DNA from: Shumkonia mesophila
GTDB taxonomy: Bacteria > Pseudomonadota > Alphaproteobacteria > Rhodospirillales > Shumkoniaceae
Assembly: GCF_026163695.1 (NCBI RefSeq)
Contig: NZ_JAOTID010000002.1
Coordinates: 27,511-91,510, forward strand
Direction of reading: 5' to 3'
Length of the DNA: 64,000 nt
Part shown: piece by piece, positions 22,315 to 31,569 of the stretch
Layout: the number at the start of each line of letters is the position of its first letter
Position numbering within the stretch: the stretch's first letter is position 1
Notes under the pieces: generated by a model
What the model was told of the DNA's origin: nothing
The model's database searches: none
What the model saw: only the letters and a program-made list of their open reading frames with translations
Position numbers and translations under genes: made by a program

Positions 22315-25026
22315 CTAGGCCCCGCCGCCCGCCAGGTCTTCCGGTTCGGACGGAACGTCGGGCGCCGCTTCGAGCGGCAAACTCATGATGACCATGGTGC
22401 CCTTCCCCTTGGGTCCGGCTTCGATGGCGATCTTACCGCCATGCGCCTCGATAAGGCCACGGCATATCGACAGGCCCAACCCGGTGCCGGCAACCTGCCG
22501 GTCCTCGGCTCGAACACGGTAGAACTGGTCGAACACGGCCTCACGCTCACCCTCGGGGATGCCCGGCCCCTGGTCGGTCACGGAGATGACGAGGCTTTCC
22601 TCCTCCGCCCGCCCGGCGATCTCGATGCGCGTGCCCGGCGGCGCGTACTTGGCGGCATTGTCGAGCAGATTGACCAGGATATGCTCCATGAGCAGCGGGT
22701 CGACCCGAAGGTAGGGCAGGTCGCCCGGCAGGCGGACGTCGAGCGTGTGGCGCGACAAGGTCTTTTCGGTCTGGTGGCGGGCCCGGTCGATGATCTCGCC
22801 CAGATCGCACCATTGCCGGTTGATCTCGAGGGCCCCGTAGCTGAGCCGCGTCATGTCGAGAAGGTTCTGGACGAAACGGTGCAGGCGCGCCGATTCGTCC
22901 AGGATCGCCTGGATGAGGTTTTGGCGGGCCTTCGCGGGCAGGGTGACCCCGGGGTCGGCCAGCGTGGTCGCCGAGCCGATGATGGAAGCGAGCGGCGTCT
23001 TGAGGTCGTGTGAAACCGACGACAGCAGTGCCGCGCGCAAATGCTCCGTTTCATTCAGAAGACGCGTATCCTCCATGACGGCCATCAGGTTGGTGCGCTC
23101 GATGGTGACCGCCACCTGGTCGGTGATGGCGTCGAGCAGCCGGCGCCGGTCGGGTTCCAGTGGACGCCTGTCCTCGAAACTGACGCCGAGCACGCCGATG
23201 GTGCCCTGGCGGGTGCGCAGCGGCAGGAACAGCCAGTCGGCGGCCGGCAGCGTGTCGGAACTCCAGCCCGCCGGTTCGCCTTTGCTCCACGTCCACTCGG
23301 TCGCCGCCCGGTCGCGCTGCTCGAGCCGGTCCTCCGGCGGATAGCCGGCGGCGATCTCGAGCTTGCCGTCGTTCGGCAGCAGGATCAGCGAACGGCACTC
23401 CAGCGTCGAGGCGACATGGTGGACGACCGCCCACAGGACGTCGTCGGACGATGCCGCCGCCGCGACCTTGCGGCTGAATTCGTAAAGGTTGGCCGAACTG
23501 CGCGCGGCGGATCGCATGGACTTCACCTGCCGGCGCAATCGCGCCGCCAGATTCCCGGTGAGGACGGCGATGAGCAGGAAGAGCGCCAGCGTAAAAACAT
23601 CCTGCTCGCTGACGACCCGCAGCGTGAAATACGGCACCGTGAAGAAGAAGTTGAAGCTGAGAAAGCTGAGCCCGCTGGCATAGAGCGCCGGCCCCAACCC
23701 GAATCGCGACGCGATCAGAAGGACCGCCGCCAAAAAGAAGAACGACAGGTTGGCGACGGAAAAAAAGCGCTCGACGTAGGCGACCACGAACGTCGCCGCC
23801 GCAACGCCCAGCGTGGCCCAAACGTAGTCGCGCCATGCGATGCCCGACGTTTTGGTCGCAACCGGCGGCCGCTTGGCTTTCTCCTCATCCGTCTGGCGGG
23901 GAACGGTAACCACCTCGAAGGCCTCGGCGCGCCGGCCGACATGGGCGGCCACCCGCTCGGAGAACAGGTGACGCAGCGATCCGGCTCGCGGCCGGCCGAG
24001 GACGATGTGGGTGGCGTTGCGCGAACTGGCATAGCTCACGATCTCTCGGGCGACATGGGATTCCGCCGGCAGCGTCACGGCCTCGGCGCCCAGCCGCTCG
24101 GCCAGCCGCAAGACCGCGGAGATGCGGTCCTTCGCCGCGTCGTCGAGGCTGTCGTGATGCGGCGTGCGGACGTAAAGGACGATCCACGGCGCCCGCAATC
24201 GCTCGGCAAGCCGCCGTCCCGCCCGGACCAGGCTGTTCGATCCCTCCGTCGCATCGACGCAAACCAGCAGGCGCACCTGCGCCGGCCAGGGGCCGGGGAT
24301 GGCGTGGGCCCGCATGTACTGGACCATCTGGGCGTCAACACGCTCGGCGGCGATGCGCATCGCCAGTTCGCGAAAGGCGGTCAGGTTGCCTTTGCTGAAG
24401 AAATGCCGGATGGCGCGGCCGATCTGGTCGCGGACATAGACCTTGCCTTCGCGCAGCCGCTGGATCAGCTCGTCCGGCGGCAGGTCGATGATCTCGATGT
24501 CGTCGGCGGCTTCCAAGGCGTGGTCGGGCAGCGTCTCGCGCACCCGCACGCGGGAGATTCGGGCGACGACGTCGTTCAAACTCTCGATGTGCTGAACGTT
24601 GAGGGTCGTGTAGACGTCGATGCCGGCGGCCAGCAGTTCCTCGACGTCCTGGTAACGCTTCTCGTGGCGGCTGCCCGGCACGTTGGTGTGGGCGAACTCG
24701 TCGACCAGCACCAGTGCCGGCTTGCGGGCAAGGACGGCATCCAGGTCCATCTCGCCGAAGGCGCGGCCCCGGTACTCGACCTGTCGGCGCGGAATTGCCT
24801 CGAGGCCGCGCAGCAGCCGTTCCGTCTCGATCCGGCCGTGGGTCTCGGCGATGCCCACCACGACGTCGAGGCCTTCCTTGCGCCTTTGGCGCGCGGCCAT
24901 CAGCATCGCATAGGTCTTGCCGACGCCGGGATAGGCGCCGAGGAAGATCTTCAGGTGGCCGCGACCTTCCTTTTTGGCCTCTTCGAGGAGAGCATCGGGT
25001 GCCGGACGGTCCTGGTCTTCAGCCAT
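22315..25026 (-). CDS. kdpD: KdpD potassium sensor histidine kinase
   Basis: A full-length 903-residue KdpD. Domain order: N-terminal KdpD domain with Walker A GAYPGVGKTYAML and LVDEFAHTN; universal-stress-type domain (about 255-370); four closely spaced membrane helices (about 405-500); GAF-like domain; HisKA with His673 in SSVSHDLKTPLASI; and HATPase with N box NLLDNAAKYAPP and GTGLGLSICRGL. It senses potassium limitation and phosphorylates KdpE. It follows kdpC by 71 bp in the same transcript. Confidence 0.96.
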   Translation of the reverse strand: MAEDQDRPAPDALLEEAKKEGRGHLKIFLGAYPGVGKTYAMLMAARQRRKEGLDVVVGIAETHGRIETERLLRGLEAIPRRQVEYRGRAFGEMDLDAVLARKPALVLVDEFAHTNVPGSRHEKRYQDVEELLAAGIDVYTTLNVQHIESLNDVVARISRVRVRETLPDHALEAADDIEIIDLPPDELIQRLREGKVYVRDQIGRAIRHFFSKGNLTAFRELAMRIAAERVDAQMVQYMRAHAIPGPWPAQVRLLVCVDATEGSNSLVRAGRRLAERLRAPWIVLYVRTPHHDSLDDAAKDRISAVLRLAERLGAEAVTLPAESHVAREIVSYASSRNATHIVLGRPRAGSLRHLFSERVAAHVGRRAEAFEVVTVPRQTDEEKAKRPPVATKTSGIAWRDYVWATLGVAAATFVVAYVERFFSVANLSFFFLAAVLLIASRFGLGPALYASGLSFLSFNFFFTVPYFTLRVVSEQDVFTLALFLLIAVLTGNLAARLRRQVKSMRSAARSSANLYEFSRKVAAAASSDDVLWAVVHHVASTLECRSLILLPNDGKLEIAAGYPPEDRLEQRDRAATEWTWSKGEPAGWSSDTLPAADWLFLPLRTRQGTIGVLGVSFEDRRPLEPDRRRLLDAITDQVAVTIERTNLMAVMEDTRLLNETEHLRAALLSSVSHDLKTPLASIIGSATTLADPGVTLPAKARQNLIQAILDESARLHRFVQNLLDMTRLSYGALEINRQWCDLGEIIDRARHQTEKTLSRHTLDVRLPGDLPYLRVDPLLMEHILVNLLDNAAKYAPPGTRIEIAGRAEEESLVISVTDQGPGIPEGEREAVFDQFYRVRAEDRQVAGTGLGLSICRGLIEAHGGKIAIEAGPKGKGTMVIMSLPLEAAPDVPSEPEDLAGGGA

Positions 25027-25097
25027 TCAATTGCGCGTCCCTGTTTCGACGCCCCCCATTTTATCCGCAACCCGCGCCCGTGTATCGCCTCCCCCGT

Positions 25098-25661
25098 TCA
25101 ACGCGACAGGCGATCGAGCGCGAGATTGATCTCCAGGACGTCGACCAGCCGATCGGGCGTCAGCACGTCGCCGGGAGCGAAGGCGTGGCGATCGATGACG
25201 GCCTCGACCTGCGAGAGGGGCAGACCGCGAGCCCCGGCCACGCGTTCCGCCTGATACAGCGCGGCTTGCACGCTGATATGGGGGTCGAGCCCGCCGCCCG
25301 AAGCCGCCGCCAGTTCGGCGGGCAACGGTTTGGCGGCCGTCGCCCCGTAGCGGGCGACCAACTGGCGCGCCCGTTCGCTGAGGTCGGCGCTGGTCGGGGA
25401 CTTGTTGCTGCCCGCCGCGGCGGTCGCATCGTATCCCTCTTTTCCCGCCGCCGACGGCCGCGGCCAGAAATAGCCGGGCTCGGTGAAGTTCTGGGCGATC
25501 AGGCGGCTGCCGATGGCCTTTCCATCCGCCGCCGTGATCAGCGAGCCCTGGGCGGTATCCGGAAAGAACCGGGCCACACCCAGGATCGCCACCGTGTAGC
25601 CCACCACGCAGATCAGCAGGGTGGCGACGACAAGGCGAAGACTGGTGACGAGCAATGCCAT
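25098..25661 (-). CDS. kdpC: Potassium-transporting ATPase subunit C
   Basis: A 187-residue KdpC. A single N-terminal membrane helix (VVATLLICVVGYTVAILGVA) is followed by a periplasmic domain with the family signatures GSRLIAQNFTEPGYFWPRPSA, GLDPHISVQAA and VLEINLALD. KdpC assists potassium binding by KdpA within the KdpFABC pump. It is 18 bp downstream of kdpA. Confidence 0.95.
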   Translation of the reverse strand: MALLVTSLRLVVATLLICVVGYTVAILGVARFFPDTAQGSLITAADGKAIGSRLIAQNFTEPGYFWPRPSAAGKEGYDATAAAGSNKSPTSADLSERARQLVARYGATAAKPLPAELAAASGGGLDPHISVQAALYQAERVAGARGLPLSQVEAVIDRHAFAPGDVLTPDRLVDVLEINLALDRLSR

Positions 25662-25679
25662 GATTGGGCTCCCGAGAGG

Positions 25680-27359
25680 CTATTTCATGAGGGTGAAATG
25701 TTCGGCGATCGGCCCCAGCGCTGCCGCCGGAAAGAACGTCAGCGCGCCAAAGACCAGGATCGTCGCCATCAGCATGACGCCAAAGGTGCCATCCTCGACG
25801 CCCAGCGTGCCCGCCGTTTGCGCGCTGGGCCGCTTGGCGGCGAGCGAGCCGGCGATGGCCAGCGGCAGGATGATGGGGATGAAGCGGGCGAACAGCATGA
25901 CAATGCCGGTCGCCACGTTCCACGGCACCGTGTTGTCGCCCAGCCCCTCGAACCCCGAGCCGTTGTTGGCACTGGCCGAGCTGAACTCGTAGAGCATCTC
26001 GCTGAAGCCGTGGGCGCCGGCGTTGTTGAGCGTCGCTTGGCCCCATGGCGTCGCCGCGAAAAGGGCGGTGCCGCCCAGGATGAAGAAGGCATGGGCCAGC
26101 AGGGCGAAGATGGCGAGCTTGACCTCGAACGCCTCGACGCGCCGGTTCAGGTACTCGGGCGTCCGTCCCACCATCATGCCGGCCATGAACACGGCGACGA
26201 CGATGTAGAGGAACATGTTGATCATGCCGACGCCGACGCCCCCGAAGGTGGCGTTCAGCCACATGCCGATCATCGGCATCAGGCCCGTCATCGGGTTGAG
26301 GCTGTCGTGCATGGCCCCCACCGAGCCGTTGCTGGTCGAGGTGGTCAGCACCGCCCACAACGGCCCGGAGGCGGCGCCGAAGCGCATCTCCTTGCCTTCC
26401 AGGTTGCCGACGTCCCGGGTGATCGGCAGGTTGGCGAAGGCTTCCGTCGGCGCCGTTTCGAAAGAGACCGCGCCGGTGATCTTGACCAGCAGCAAGACCA
26501 GCATCACGCCGAACACGACGGACGCGTGACGCATGCGCCCGATGATCCGCCCGAACATCCAGACGCCGGCCATCGGGATGAGGATGATCGAGATCATCGC
26601 CAGTCCGTTGGTCCAGAAGGTCGGGTTCTCGAACGGATGGGTGGAATTTGGTCCGAAGAAGCCGCCGCCGTTGGTGCCGAGCTGCTTGATGGCCAGGAAC
26701 GCCGCCACCGGCCCCCGGGCGATGGTCTGCATCGCCCCTTCCAAAGTGGTGGCGTGGACCGCGCCATCGAGCGTCATCGGCATGCCGCCGATGACCATGG
26801 CGGAAGCGACGATGAGGGCGACCGGCAGCAGCACGAGGAACGAGGCCCGCTGAAGATCGACGAAGAAGTTGCCCATCGCCGGCCGTCCGGCGAGGCCCCG
26901 GGCCAGCGCCACCAGCGCGGCGATGCCGGTGGCGGCCGACACGAACTGCAGCCACATCAGGCCGCCCAACTGCGAGAAGTAGCTGAGCGTGCTTTCGCCG
27001 GAATAGTGCTGGAGATTGGTGTTGGAGGTGAAGGACGCCGCGGTGTTGAAGACGAGGCTGCCTTCGATCGGTCCCATGCCGTCCGGATTGAGCGGCAGAT
27101 ACGACTGCAAGCCCAGGATGGTGAAGGTCACCACGAACATGACCGCGTTGAACGCCAGCATGGCGATCACGTACTGCTTCCAGTTGTGCGACGCCCGGGT
27201 CAGCGGGCCGCCGATGCCCTGGAAGGCCCGGGTCCATCCATCGGGACCCTCGGCGAGCGGGGCCGGATCCATGGCCCATTTCATGTAGCGGCCCAGCGGC
27301 CAGGACAGAAGGACCGTCCCGCCGACGATGAGGGCGACGAAGAGAATGGCGTACATCAT
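25680..27359 (-). CDS. kdpA: Potassium-transporting ATPase subunit A
   Basis: A 559-residue KdpA, the potassium-selecting channel-like subunit with ten membrane helices and four filter repeats (such as FNTAASFTSNTNLQHYSG and GTNGGGFFGPNSTHPFENP). It is complete. Its gene is preceded by a 26-codon frame and, further upstream, by kdpB. In the common kdpFABC order kdpA comes before kdpB, so the operon is rearranged here. Two ATG codons (27359 and 27356) are possible starts. Confidence 0.95.
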   Translation of the reverse strand: MMYAILFVALIVGGTVLLSWPLGRYMKWAMDPAPLAEGPDGWTRAFQGIGGPLTRASHNWKQYVIAMLAFNAVMFVVTFTILGLQSYLPLNPDGMGPIEGSLVFNTAASFTSNTNLQHYSGESTLSYFSQLGGLMWLQFVSAATGIAALVALARGLAGRPAMGNFFVDLQRASFLVLLPVALIVASAMVIGGMPMTLDGAVHATTLEGAMQTIARGPVAAFLAIKQLGTNGGGFFGPNSTHPFENPTFWTNGLAMISIILIPMAGVWMFGRIIGRMRHASVVFGVMLVLLLVKITGAVSFETAPTEAFANLPITRDVGNLEGKEMRFGAASGPLWAVLTTSTSNGSVGAMHDSLNPMTGLMPMIGMWLNATFGGVGVGMINMFLYIVVAVFMAGMMVGRTPEYLNRRVEAFEVKLAIFALLAHAFFILGGTALFAATPWGQATLNNAGAHGFSEMLYEFSSASANNGSGFEGLGDNTVPWNVATGIVMLFARFIPIILPLAIAGSLAAKRPSAQTAGTLGVEDGTFGVMLMATILVFGALTFFPAAALGPIAEHFTLMK

Positions 27360-27385
27360 GGGATGATCTCCAGAACGCCGGGCGC

Positions 27386-27466
27386 TCAGGCCCGGTCGAT
27401 GGCTTCAGTCAACATGAACAGCAGGCCGAAAATCAGGATTCCGAGAAGCAGATAGAGCCACAGCAT
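27386..27466 (-). CDS. 26-residue membrane peptide before kdpA (KdpF-like)
   Basis: A short frame, 27 bp before kdpA, encodes MLWLYLLLGILIFGLLFMLT followed by EAIDRA. It is one hydrophobic helix with a charged tail, preceded by AGAGGA at about 9 bases. KdpF-sized peptides of this kind stabilise the Kdp complex, but the true KdpF sequence is encoded at 29740-29829, so this would be a second single-helix peptide in the operon. Short peptides beginning M-L-x-L-Y and ending L-x-x-A/C-x-R-x seem to precede kdpA in some other genomes, from memory. Expression is unproven. Confidence 0.6.
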   Translation of the reverse strand: MLWLYLLLGILIFGLLFMLTEAIDRA

Positions 27467-27515
27467 GGGGTCAAATCCTCTGCGCGGTGGGAACACGGGC
27501 GGCCGTCGCCTTCTT

Positions 27516-27606
27516 CGTCATGCCCGCACTTGTTGCGGGCATCCACGACTTCGGGCCGACGCCGTGAAGAAAGTCGTGGATGGCCGGAACAAGTCCGGCC
27601 ATGACG
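27516..27606. repeat. Bimodular REP-like element between kdpB and kdpA
   Basis: CGTCATGCCCGCACTTGTTG...CATCCACGACTT and its inverted relative AAGTCGTGGATGGCCGGAAC...GGCCATGACG face each other across 19 bp. Each arm also contains its own hairpin (GCCCGCACTTGTTGCGGGC and GGCCGGAACAAGTCCGGCC). This is a typical paired REP unit. It occupies the 198-bp gap between kdpB and the 26-aa peptide and may mark the join of a rearrangement. Confidence 0.75.
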
Positions 27607-27664
27607 GGGTGTGGCGGCATGGCGGCCAATGCCTTGTGTCGGTTCGCTGGCATCCCGCGATGTC

Positions 27665-29701
27665 CTAGGCGAGGCCAAGCGACGTCAGCACCATGTCGAT
27701 GAGCTTGATGCCGACGAACGGCACGATGAGGCCGCCGGCGCCATAGACCATCAGGTTGCGCCGCAGGAGGGCCGACGCGCTCGACGGGACATAGCGAATG
27801 CCACGTAGCGCCAAGGGAATGAGGGCGACGATGATCAAGGCGTTGAAGACGACGGCCGACAGGATGGCGCTTTGCGGGCTGGCCAGGCCCATGACGTTGA
27901 GCGCCTGGAGCGACGGATAGGCGGTCACGAACAGGGCCGGCAGGATCGCGAAGTACTTGGCCACGTCGTTGGCGATGGAGAAAGTGGTGAGCGAGCCGCG
28001 GCTGATCAGCAGCTGCTTGCCGATCCTGACGACCTCCAACAGCTTGGTCGGATCGCTGTCGAGATCGACGATATTGGCGGCTTCCCGCGCCGCCTGCGTT
28101 CCGTCGTTCATGGCGACGCCGATGTCGGCTTGGGCAAGGGCCGGCGCGTCGTTGGTGCCGTCGCCGCACATGGCGACCATGCGCCCCTGGGCCTGCTCCT
28201 TGCGAATCCATTCCAGCTTCTTTTCCGGCGTGGCCTCGGCCAGGAAGTCGTCGACGCCGGCCTCGGCCGCGATCGCCGCCGCCGTCAGCGCATTGTCGCC
28301 GGTGATCATCACCGTGCGGATGCCCATGCGCCGGAGCTCGGCGAAGCGCAGGGCGATATCCGGCTTGACGATATCCTTGAGGTGGACGACGCCGAGGATG
28401 CGGCGGTCCCGGGCGACCAGCATCGGCGTGCCGCCGGTGCGGGCGATCTCTTCGACGATCCGTTTGATACCGCCGGTCTCGGCCGGATCGGCATAGGCGA
28501 GGATGGCGTCCTCGGCCCCCTTGCGGACTTCGCCGTCGCTAAGCTCGGCGCCGCTCATGCGGGTTTGCGCGGTGAAGGGGATGAACGTCCTCACCTGGGA
28601 CGCGTCGGCCGTGAAGCCATGCTTGGTCTTCGCCAGTTCGACGATGGAACGCCCTTCCGGCGTGTCGTCGCTGAGCGAAGCCAGGGCGGCCGCCTCGGCG
28701 AGTTCCGGGACCGTCACGCCCCTCAAGGACACGAACGCGTCCGCCATGCGGTTGCCGAACGTGATGGTGCCGGTCTTGTCGATCAGCAGCGTGTCGACGT
28801 TGCCCGCCGCCTCGATGGCGCGGCCCGACTTGGCGATGATGTTGGCCTGGACAAGCCGGTCCATGCCGGCGATGCCGATCGCCGACAAAAGGCCGCCGAT
28901 GGTCGTCGGGATGAGGGTGACGAGAAGCGCGATCAGGAAGACGACGGGGATTGTCGCTCCCGCATAGCTGGCGAAGGGCTCGAGCGTGACGACGACGATC
29001 AGGAAGATCAGCGTCATGCCGACGAGCAGGATATTGAGGGCGATCTCGTTGGGTGTCTTCTGGCGCCTGGCGCCTTCGACCATGGCGATCATGCGGTCGA
29101 GAAAGCTTTCGCCCGGCTTGGCGGTGACACGCACCTTGATCCAGTCGGAAACCACCCGGGTGCCGCCGGTGACGGCCGAGCGGTCGCCGCCGCTCTCGCG
29201 GATGACCGGCGCCGACTCGCCGGTGATGGCGGCCTCGTCGACCGAGGCGATGCCTTCGATGATCTCGCCGTCCGCCGGGATGATGTCGCCGGCCTCGACG
29301 AGGACGACGTCGTCGGGGCGCAACTCGCTGCTGGGTACAGCCTCGGTCTTGCGGCCATCCGGCGAGACCAGGCGCCTGGCCTCGGTCTCCTGGTGGGTTG
29401 CCCGCAAGCTGTCGGCGCGGGCCTTGCCGCGGCCTTCGGCCAGGGCCTCGGCGAAGTTGGCGAACAGCACGGTGAACCACAGCCAGCCGGCGATCTGGGC
29501 CGTCAGGCCGATCGAGCCGCCGGAGACGGCCTCCCACGCCAGGGCAAGCGTGGCGAGAACGGAGACCACCTCGACCACGAACATGACCGGATTGGAGACG
29601 AGGACACGCGGATCGAGCTTGGCAAACGCGGCCCGGATGGCGGGTCCGACCAGCGCGGGGGCGAGGACGCCGGCGGCGGGGCGGGGATGCTTGGCACTCA
29701 T
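27665..29701 (-). CDS. kdpB: Potassium-transporting ATPase subunit B
   Basis: A 678-residue P-type ATPase subunit that energises Kdp. Asp308 in [13 protein letters not shown] is the phosphorylated residue; TGES in [11 protein letters not shown] is the actuator loop; [20 protein letters not shown] is the hinge motif; membrane helices have the expected spacing. The ATG at 29701 follows AAGGAGATCGG; a longer frame upstream runs through kdpF and is not coding. It lies 38 bp after kdpF and, unusually, ahead of kdpA. Confidence 0.96.
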   Translation of the reverse strand: MSAKHPRPAAGVLAPALVGPAIRAAFAKLDPRVLVSNPVMFVVEVVSVLATLALAWEAVSGGSIGLTAQIAGWLWFTVLFANFAEALAEGRGKARADSLRATHQETEARRLVSPDGRKTEAVPSSELRPDDVVLVEAGDIIPADGEIIEGIASVDEAAITGESAPVIRESGGDRSAVTGGTRVVSDWIKVRVTAKPGESFLDRMIAMVEGARRQKTPNEIALNILLVGMTLIFLIVVVTLEPFASYAGATIPVVFLIALLVTLIPTTIGGLLSAIGIAGMDRLVQANIIAKSGRAIEAAGNVDTLLIDKTGTITFGNRMADAFVSLRGVTVPELAEAAALASLSDDTPEGRSIVELAKTKHGFTADASQVRTFIPFTAQTRMSGAELSDGEVRKGAEDAILAYADPAETGGIKRIVEEIARTGGTPMLVARDRRILGVVHLKDIVKPDIALRFAELRRMGIRTVMITGDNALTAAAIAAEAGVDDFLAEATPEKKLEWIRKEQAQGRMVAMCGDGTNDAPALAQADIGVAMNDGTQAAREAANIVDLDSDPTKLLEVVRIGKQLLISRGSLTTFSIANDVAKYFAILPALFVTAYPSLQALNVMGLASPQSAILSAVVFNALIIVALIPLALRGIRYVPSSASALLRRNLMVYGAGGLIVPFVGIKLIDMVLTSLGLA

Positions 29702-29739
29702 GAACCGATCTCCTTGAAAAGGGGCATGGCCCGCACGGA

Positions 29740-29829
29740 CTAAAAGCGCTCGGGACGCAGCAGCACGTAGACGAGGTAGCCGAGCAATAGCAGCGCGACC
29801 GCCGCGCCGATGACGAGGTCGAGGCTCAT
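29740..29829 (-). CDS. kdpF: KdpF subunit, first gene of the kdp operon
   Basis: A 29-residue peptide, [20 protein letters not shown] followed by YVLLRPERF. It matches KdpF in length, single helix and the closing L-R-P-E-R-F. KdpF binds between KdpA and KdpB and stabilises the pump. The ATG at 29829 is preceded by ACAGGAGACC. The gene leads the kdp transcript, with the shared motif at 29906-29925 upstream. Confidence 0.88.
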   Translation of the reverse strand: MSLDLVIGAAVALLLLGYLVYVLLRPERF

Positions 29830-29905
29830 GGCCGGTCTCCTGTGAATCCCCGCAAGACGAAGCCGCGAGGAACGGGGCAACATGCAAAAAGGGTGGAGCC
29901 GCGTG

Positions 29906-29925
29906 CCGTTAAGGCGCCATGCCAG
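29906..29925 (-). promoter_or_regulatory. 20-bp motif upstream of kdpF, possible KdpE site
   Basis: CCGTTAAGGCGCCATGCCAG (plus strand) lies 76 bp before the kdpF start. The sequence CCGTTAAACCGCCATGCGAG, 17 of 20 identical, lies 84 bp before the 76-residue protein at 30084-30314. Both genes also share an ACAGGAGACC leader. A common regulator, plausibly KdpE, is inferred; the site does not obviously match the E. coli KdpE box. Confidence 0.45.
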
Positions 29926-29983
29926 TTCCGCCGTTCGGTGGAAAAAGAGTGGAAACGCTTTTACGCGGCCTTAACGCACCTTC

Positions 29984-30015
29984 GCCCGAAAGCCCGAAAG
30001 CCCGAAAGCCCGAAA
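29984..30015. repeat. Four tandem copies of an 8-bp unit (GCCCGAAA)
   Basis: The unit GCCCGAAA is repeated four times without change between kdpF and the 76-residue membrane protein gene. It could vary in copy number by slippage. No coding frame depends on it. Confidence 0.85.
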
Positions 30016-30083
30016 ACTCGGAACCGAGGCCGATGGCGAGAGCGGGAGCGGTGGGTGCGGCCCATGATGGCCGCCACTCCCGC

Positions 30084-30314
30084 TCAGCCCAGGAACGGCA
30101 TCGTGCGGGCCAGGGCGTCATTGAACCCCGGGACCATGTGGGCGGTAAGGAGCATGCGCAGCGTCACCGCCATCAGCGCAACGACGAAGGGCACGCTGAC
30201 GACGGCCGTCGCCTCAAGCGCAACTCTTGCGAGGGTAGGTTTTCCCATCGGCCGCCGGGCGCCCGGCCTTCCGGCGGGAAGGCGTCCGGTGCCATTCAGG
30301 GTGATGGTGTTCAT
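30084..30314 (-). CDS. Small membrane protein upstream of kdp
   Basis: A 76-residue protein with a basic N-terminus (GRLPAGRPGARRPMGKPTLAR) and a long hydrophobic helix (LEATAVVSVPFVVALMAVTL) that should span the inner membrane. ACACAGGAGACCACC precedes the ATG, an excellent ribosome site nearly identical to that of kdpF. It lies 254 bp upstream of kdpF on the same strand. A 20-bp motif upstream (30399-30418) is shared with kdpF, suggesting joint control. No family is recognised. A role in potassium or osmotic stress is inferred only. Confidence 0.6.
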   Translation of the reverse strand: MNTITLNGTGRLPAGRPGARRPMGKPTLARVALEATAVVSVPFVVALMAVTLRMLLTAHMVPGFNDALARTMPFLG

Positions 30315-30398
30315 GGTGGTCTCCTGTGTCTGGGGCGACGGGGCCGAAGAGCCGCCGTCGCCGGGCCGTTCGTTCACACAGGAATCTGGGCCGCCCGC

Positions 30399-30418
30399 CC
30401 GTTAAACCGCCATGCGAG
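30399..30418 (-). promoter_or_regulatory. 20-bp motif shared with the kdpF upstream region
   Basis: CCGTTAAACCGCCATGCGAG (plus strand) is 17/20 identical to 29906-29925. Further GTTAAA/GTTTAAC-type units follow at about 30434-30463. The 30315-30578 gap otherwise shows no gene. Confidence 0.45.
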
Positions 30419-30578
30419 AAAATGGGCCCGCCGGTTAAATCGGCGGGAACGGTTTAACGTGATTTTTCCGCCGATGGGCCGGGCTGCGCCCAACCTGCAA
30501 TTCATCCGCCGGAAACGCCCGTTTTTCCGTGACCCCGCTCAAACTTAATGTCCGGAAATGGCGCCCACCCGACCTTTT

Positions 30579-31496
30579 CTAGCGCCGCCGTCTCGCCTCG
30601 CGGTGGAAAATGTAGAGCCCGGTGGCAATCACGATGGCGGCGCCGGTCAGCGTGGCGGTCGATGGGGCGACCCCCCATAGCGCCAGGTCGAACAGCACCG
30701 CCCAGGCGATCTGCGTGTATTCGAAGGGGGCGGCCACCGAGGCGGGGGCCAGTTTCATGGCGAAGGTCATGCAGATCTGGCCGATGGCGCCGACCACGCC
30801 GGTGGCGAGGTAAAGCATCCACACCCTGGGCGTCGGCGTCACCCATATCCACGGCAGGAAGCAGGTGGCGATCAGGGCGCCGGTGATCATGTAGTAGAAG
30901 ACGATGGTGTAGGGGCTTTCGGTGGCGGCGAGCTTTTTCACCAGAATCACCACCGTCGCCCAGCACAGCGTGCCGGCCAGGGCGTAGAGGCTGCCTTCCT
31001 GGATGGCGCCGCCGGGGTCGAGCGCGATGACGACGCCGACAAAGCCGACGACGATGGCGCTCCAGCGATGCCAGCCCACCTTCTCGCCCAAGAGCGGAAT
31101 GGCCAGGAGGGCGGCGAAGATGGGCACCGACATGGTGATCGCCATGCCGCTGGAAAGGGCGATGCGCTGATAGGCGTAGAAGCAAAGGGCGTTGCTGCCC
31201 AACCCGAAGACGGCCCGGAGCGCGTGGCCGAGCGGCCGTTTGGTCTTGAGCGCCCCGACGCCGCCGGTGGCGAGCACGAAGGGGATTACCAGGACCGCCG
31301 CGATGACGTTGCGAAAGAAGGCGGCTTCCAGCGCGTGGTACTCGGGCCCGATCAGCTTGACGAACATGTTCATGGCCGCGAAGAAGCCGACCGAGACGAC
31401 CATCAGCAGGATGCCCAGCGCGACGCCGCGCCCCGATGGCGACGGGGCGCGCGAAGCGGGGGACGGGGAGGGGGCGTCGGCGGGCGGCACGGTCAT
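30579..31496 (-). CDS. DMT superfamily transporter (EamA, 10 helices)
   Basis: A 305-residue inner-membrane protein with two EamA domains (ILLMVVSVGFFAAMNMFVKL; LYALAGTLCWATVVILVKKL). It carries the E-A-A-F-F-R-N-V-I motif after helix 2 and EKVGWHRW between helices, as in riboflavin/S-adenosylmethionine-type and uncharacterised DMT exporters. A Pro/Ser/Ala-rich cytoplasmic leader precedes the first helix; the start at 31496 or an earlier one at 31559 cannot be settled. Substrate unknown. Confidence 0.84.
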   Translation of the reverse strand: MTVPPADAPSPSPASRAPSPSGRGVALGILLMVVSVGFFAAMNMFVKLIGPEYHALEAAFFRNVIAAVLVIPFVLATGGVGALKTKRPLGHALRAVFGLGSNALCFYAYQRIALSSGMAITMSVPIFAALLAIPLLGEKVGWHRWSAIVVGFVGVVIALDPGGAIQEGSLYALAGTLCWATVVILVKKLAATESPYTIVFYYMITGALIATCFLPWIWVTPTPRVWMLYLATGVVGAIGQICMTFAMKLAPASVAAPFEYTQIAWAVLFDLALWGVAPSTATLTGAAIVIATGLYIFHREARRRR

Positions 31497-31569
31497 GGCG
31501 GGCGGGGGCTTCGTCCGTGGGATCGGCGCCACGTTAGGCCCGCCGTCCGAACGCCGCAACCCCTGGTAA

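Noticed and set aside
24714-27455. Long plus-strand open frame of 913 codons
   Set aside because: It lies opposite the kdpA, kdpC and kdpD genes and has the His/Arg/Gln-rich, non-domain composition of an antisense shadow in GC-rich DNA.
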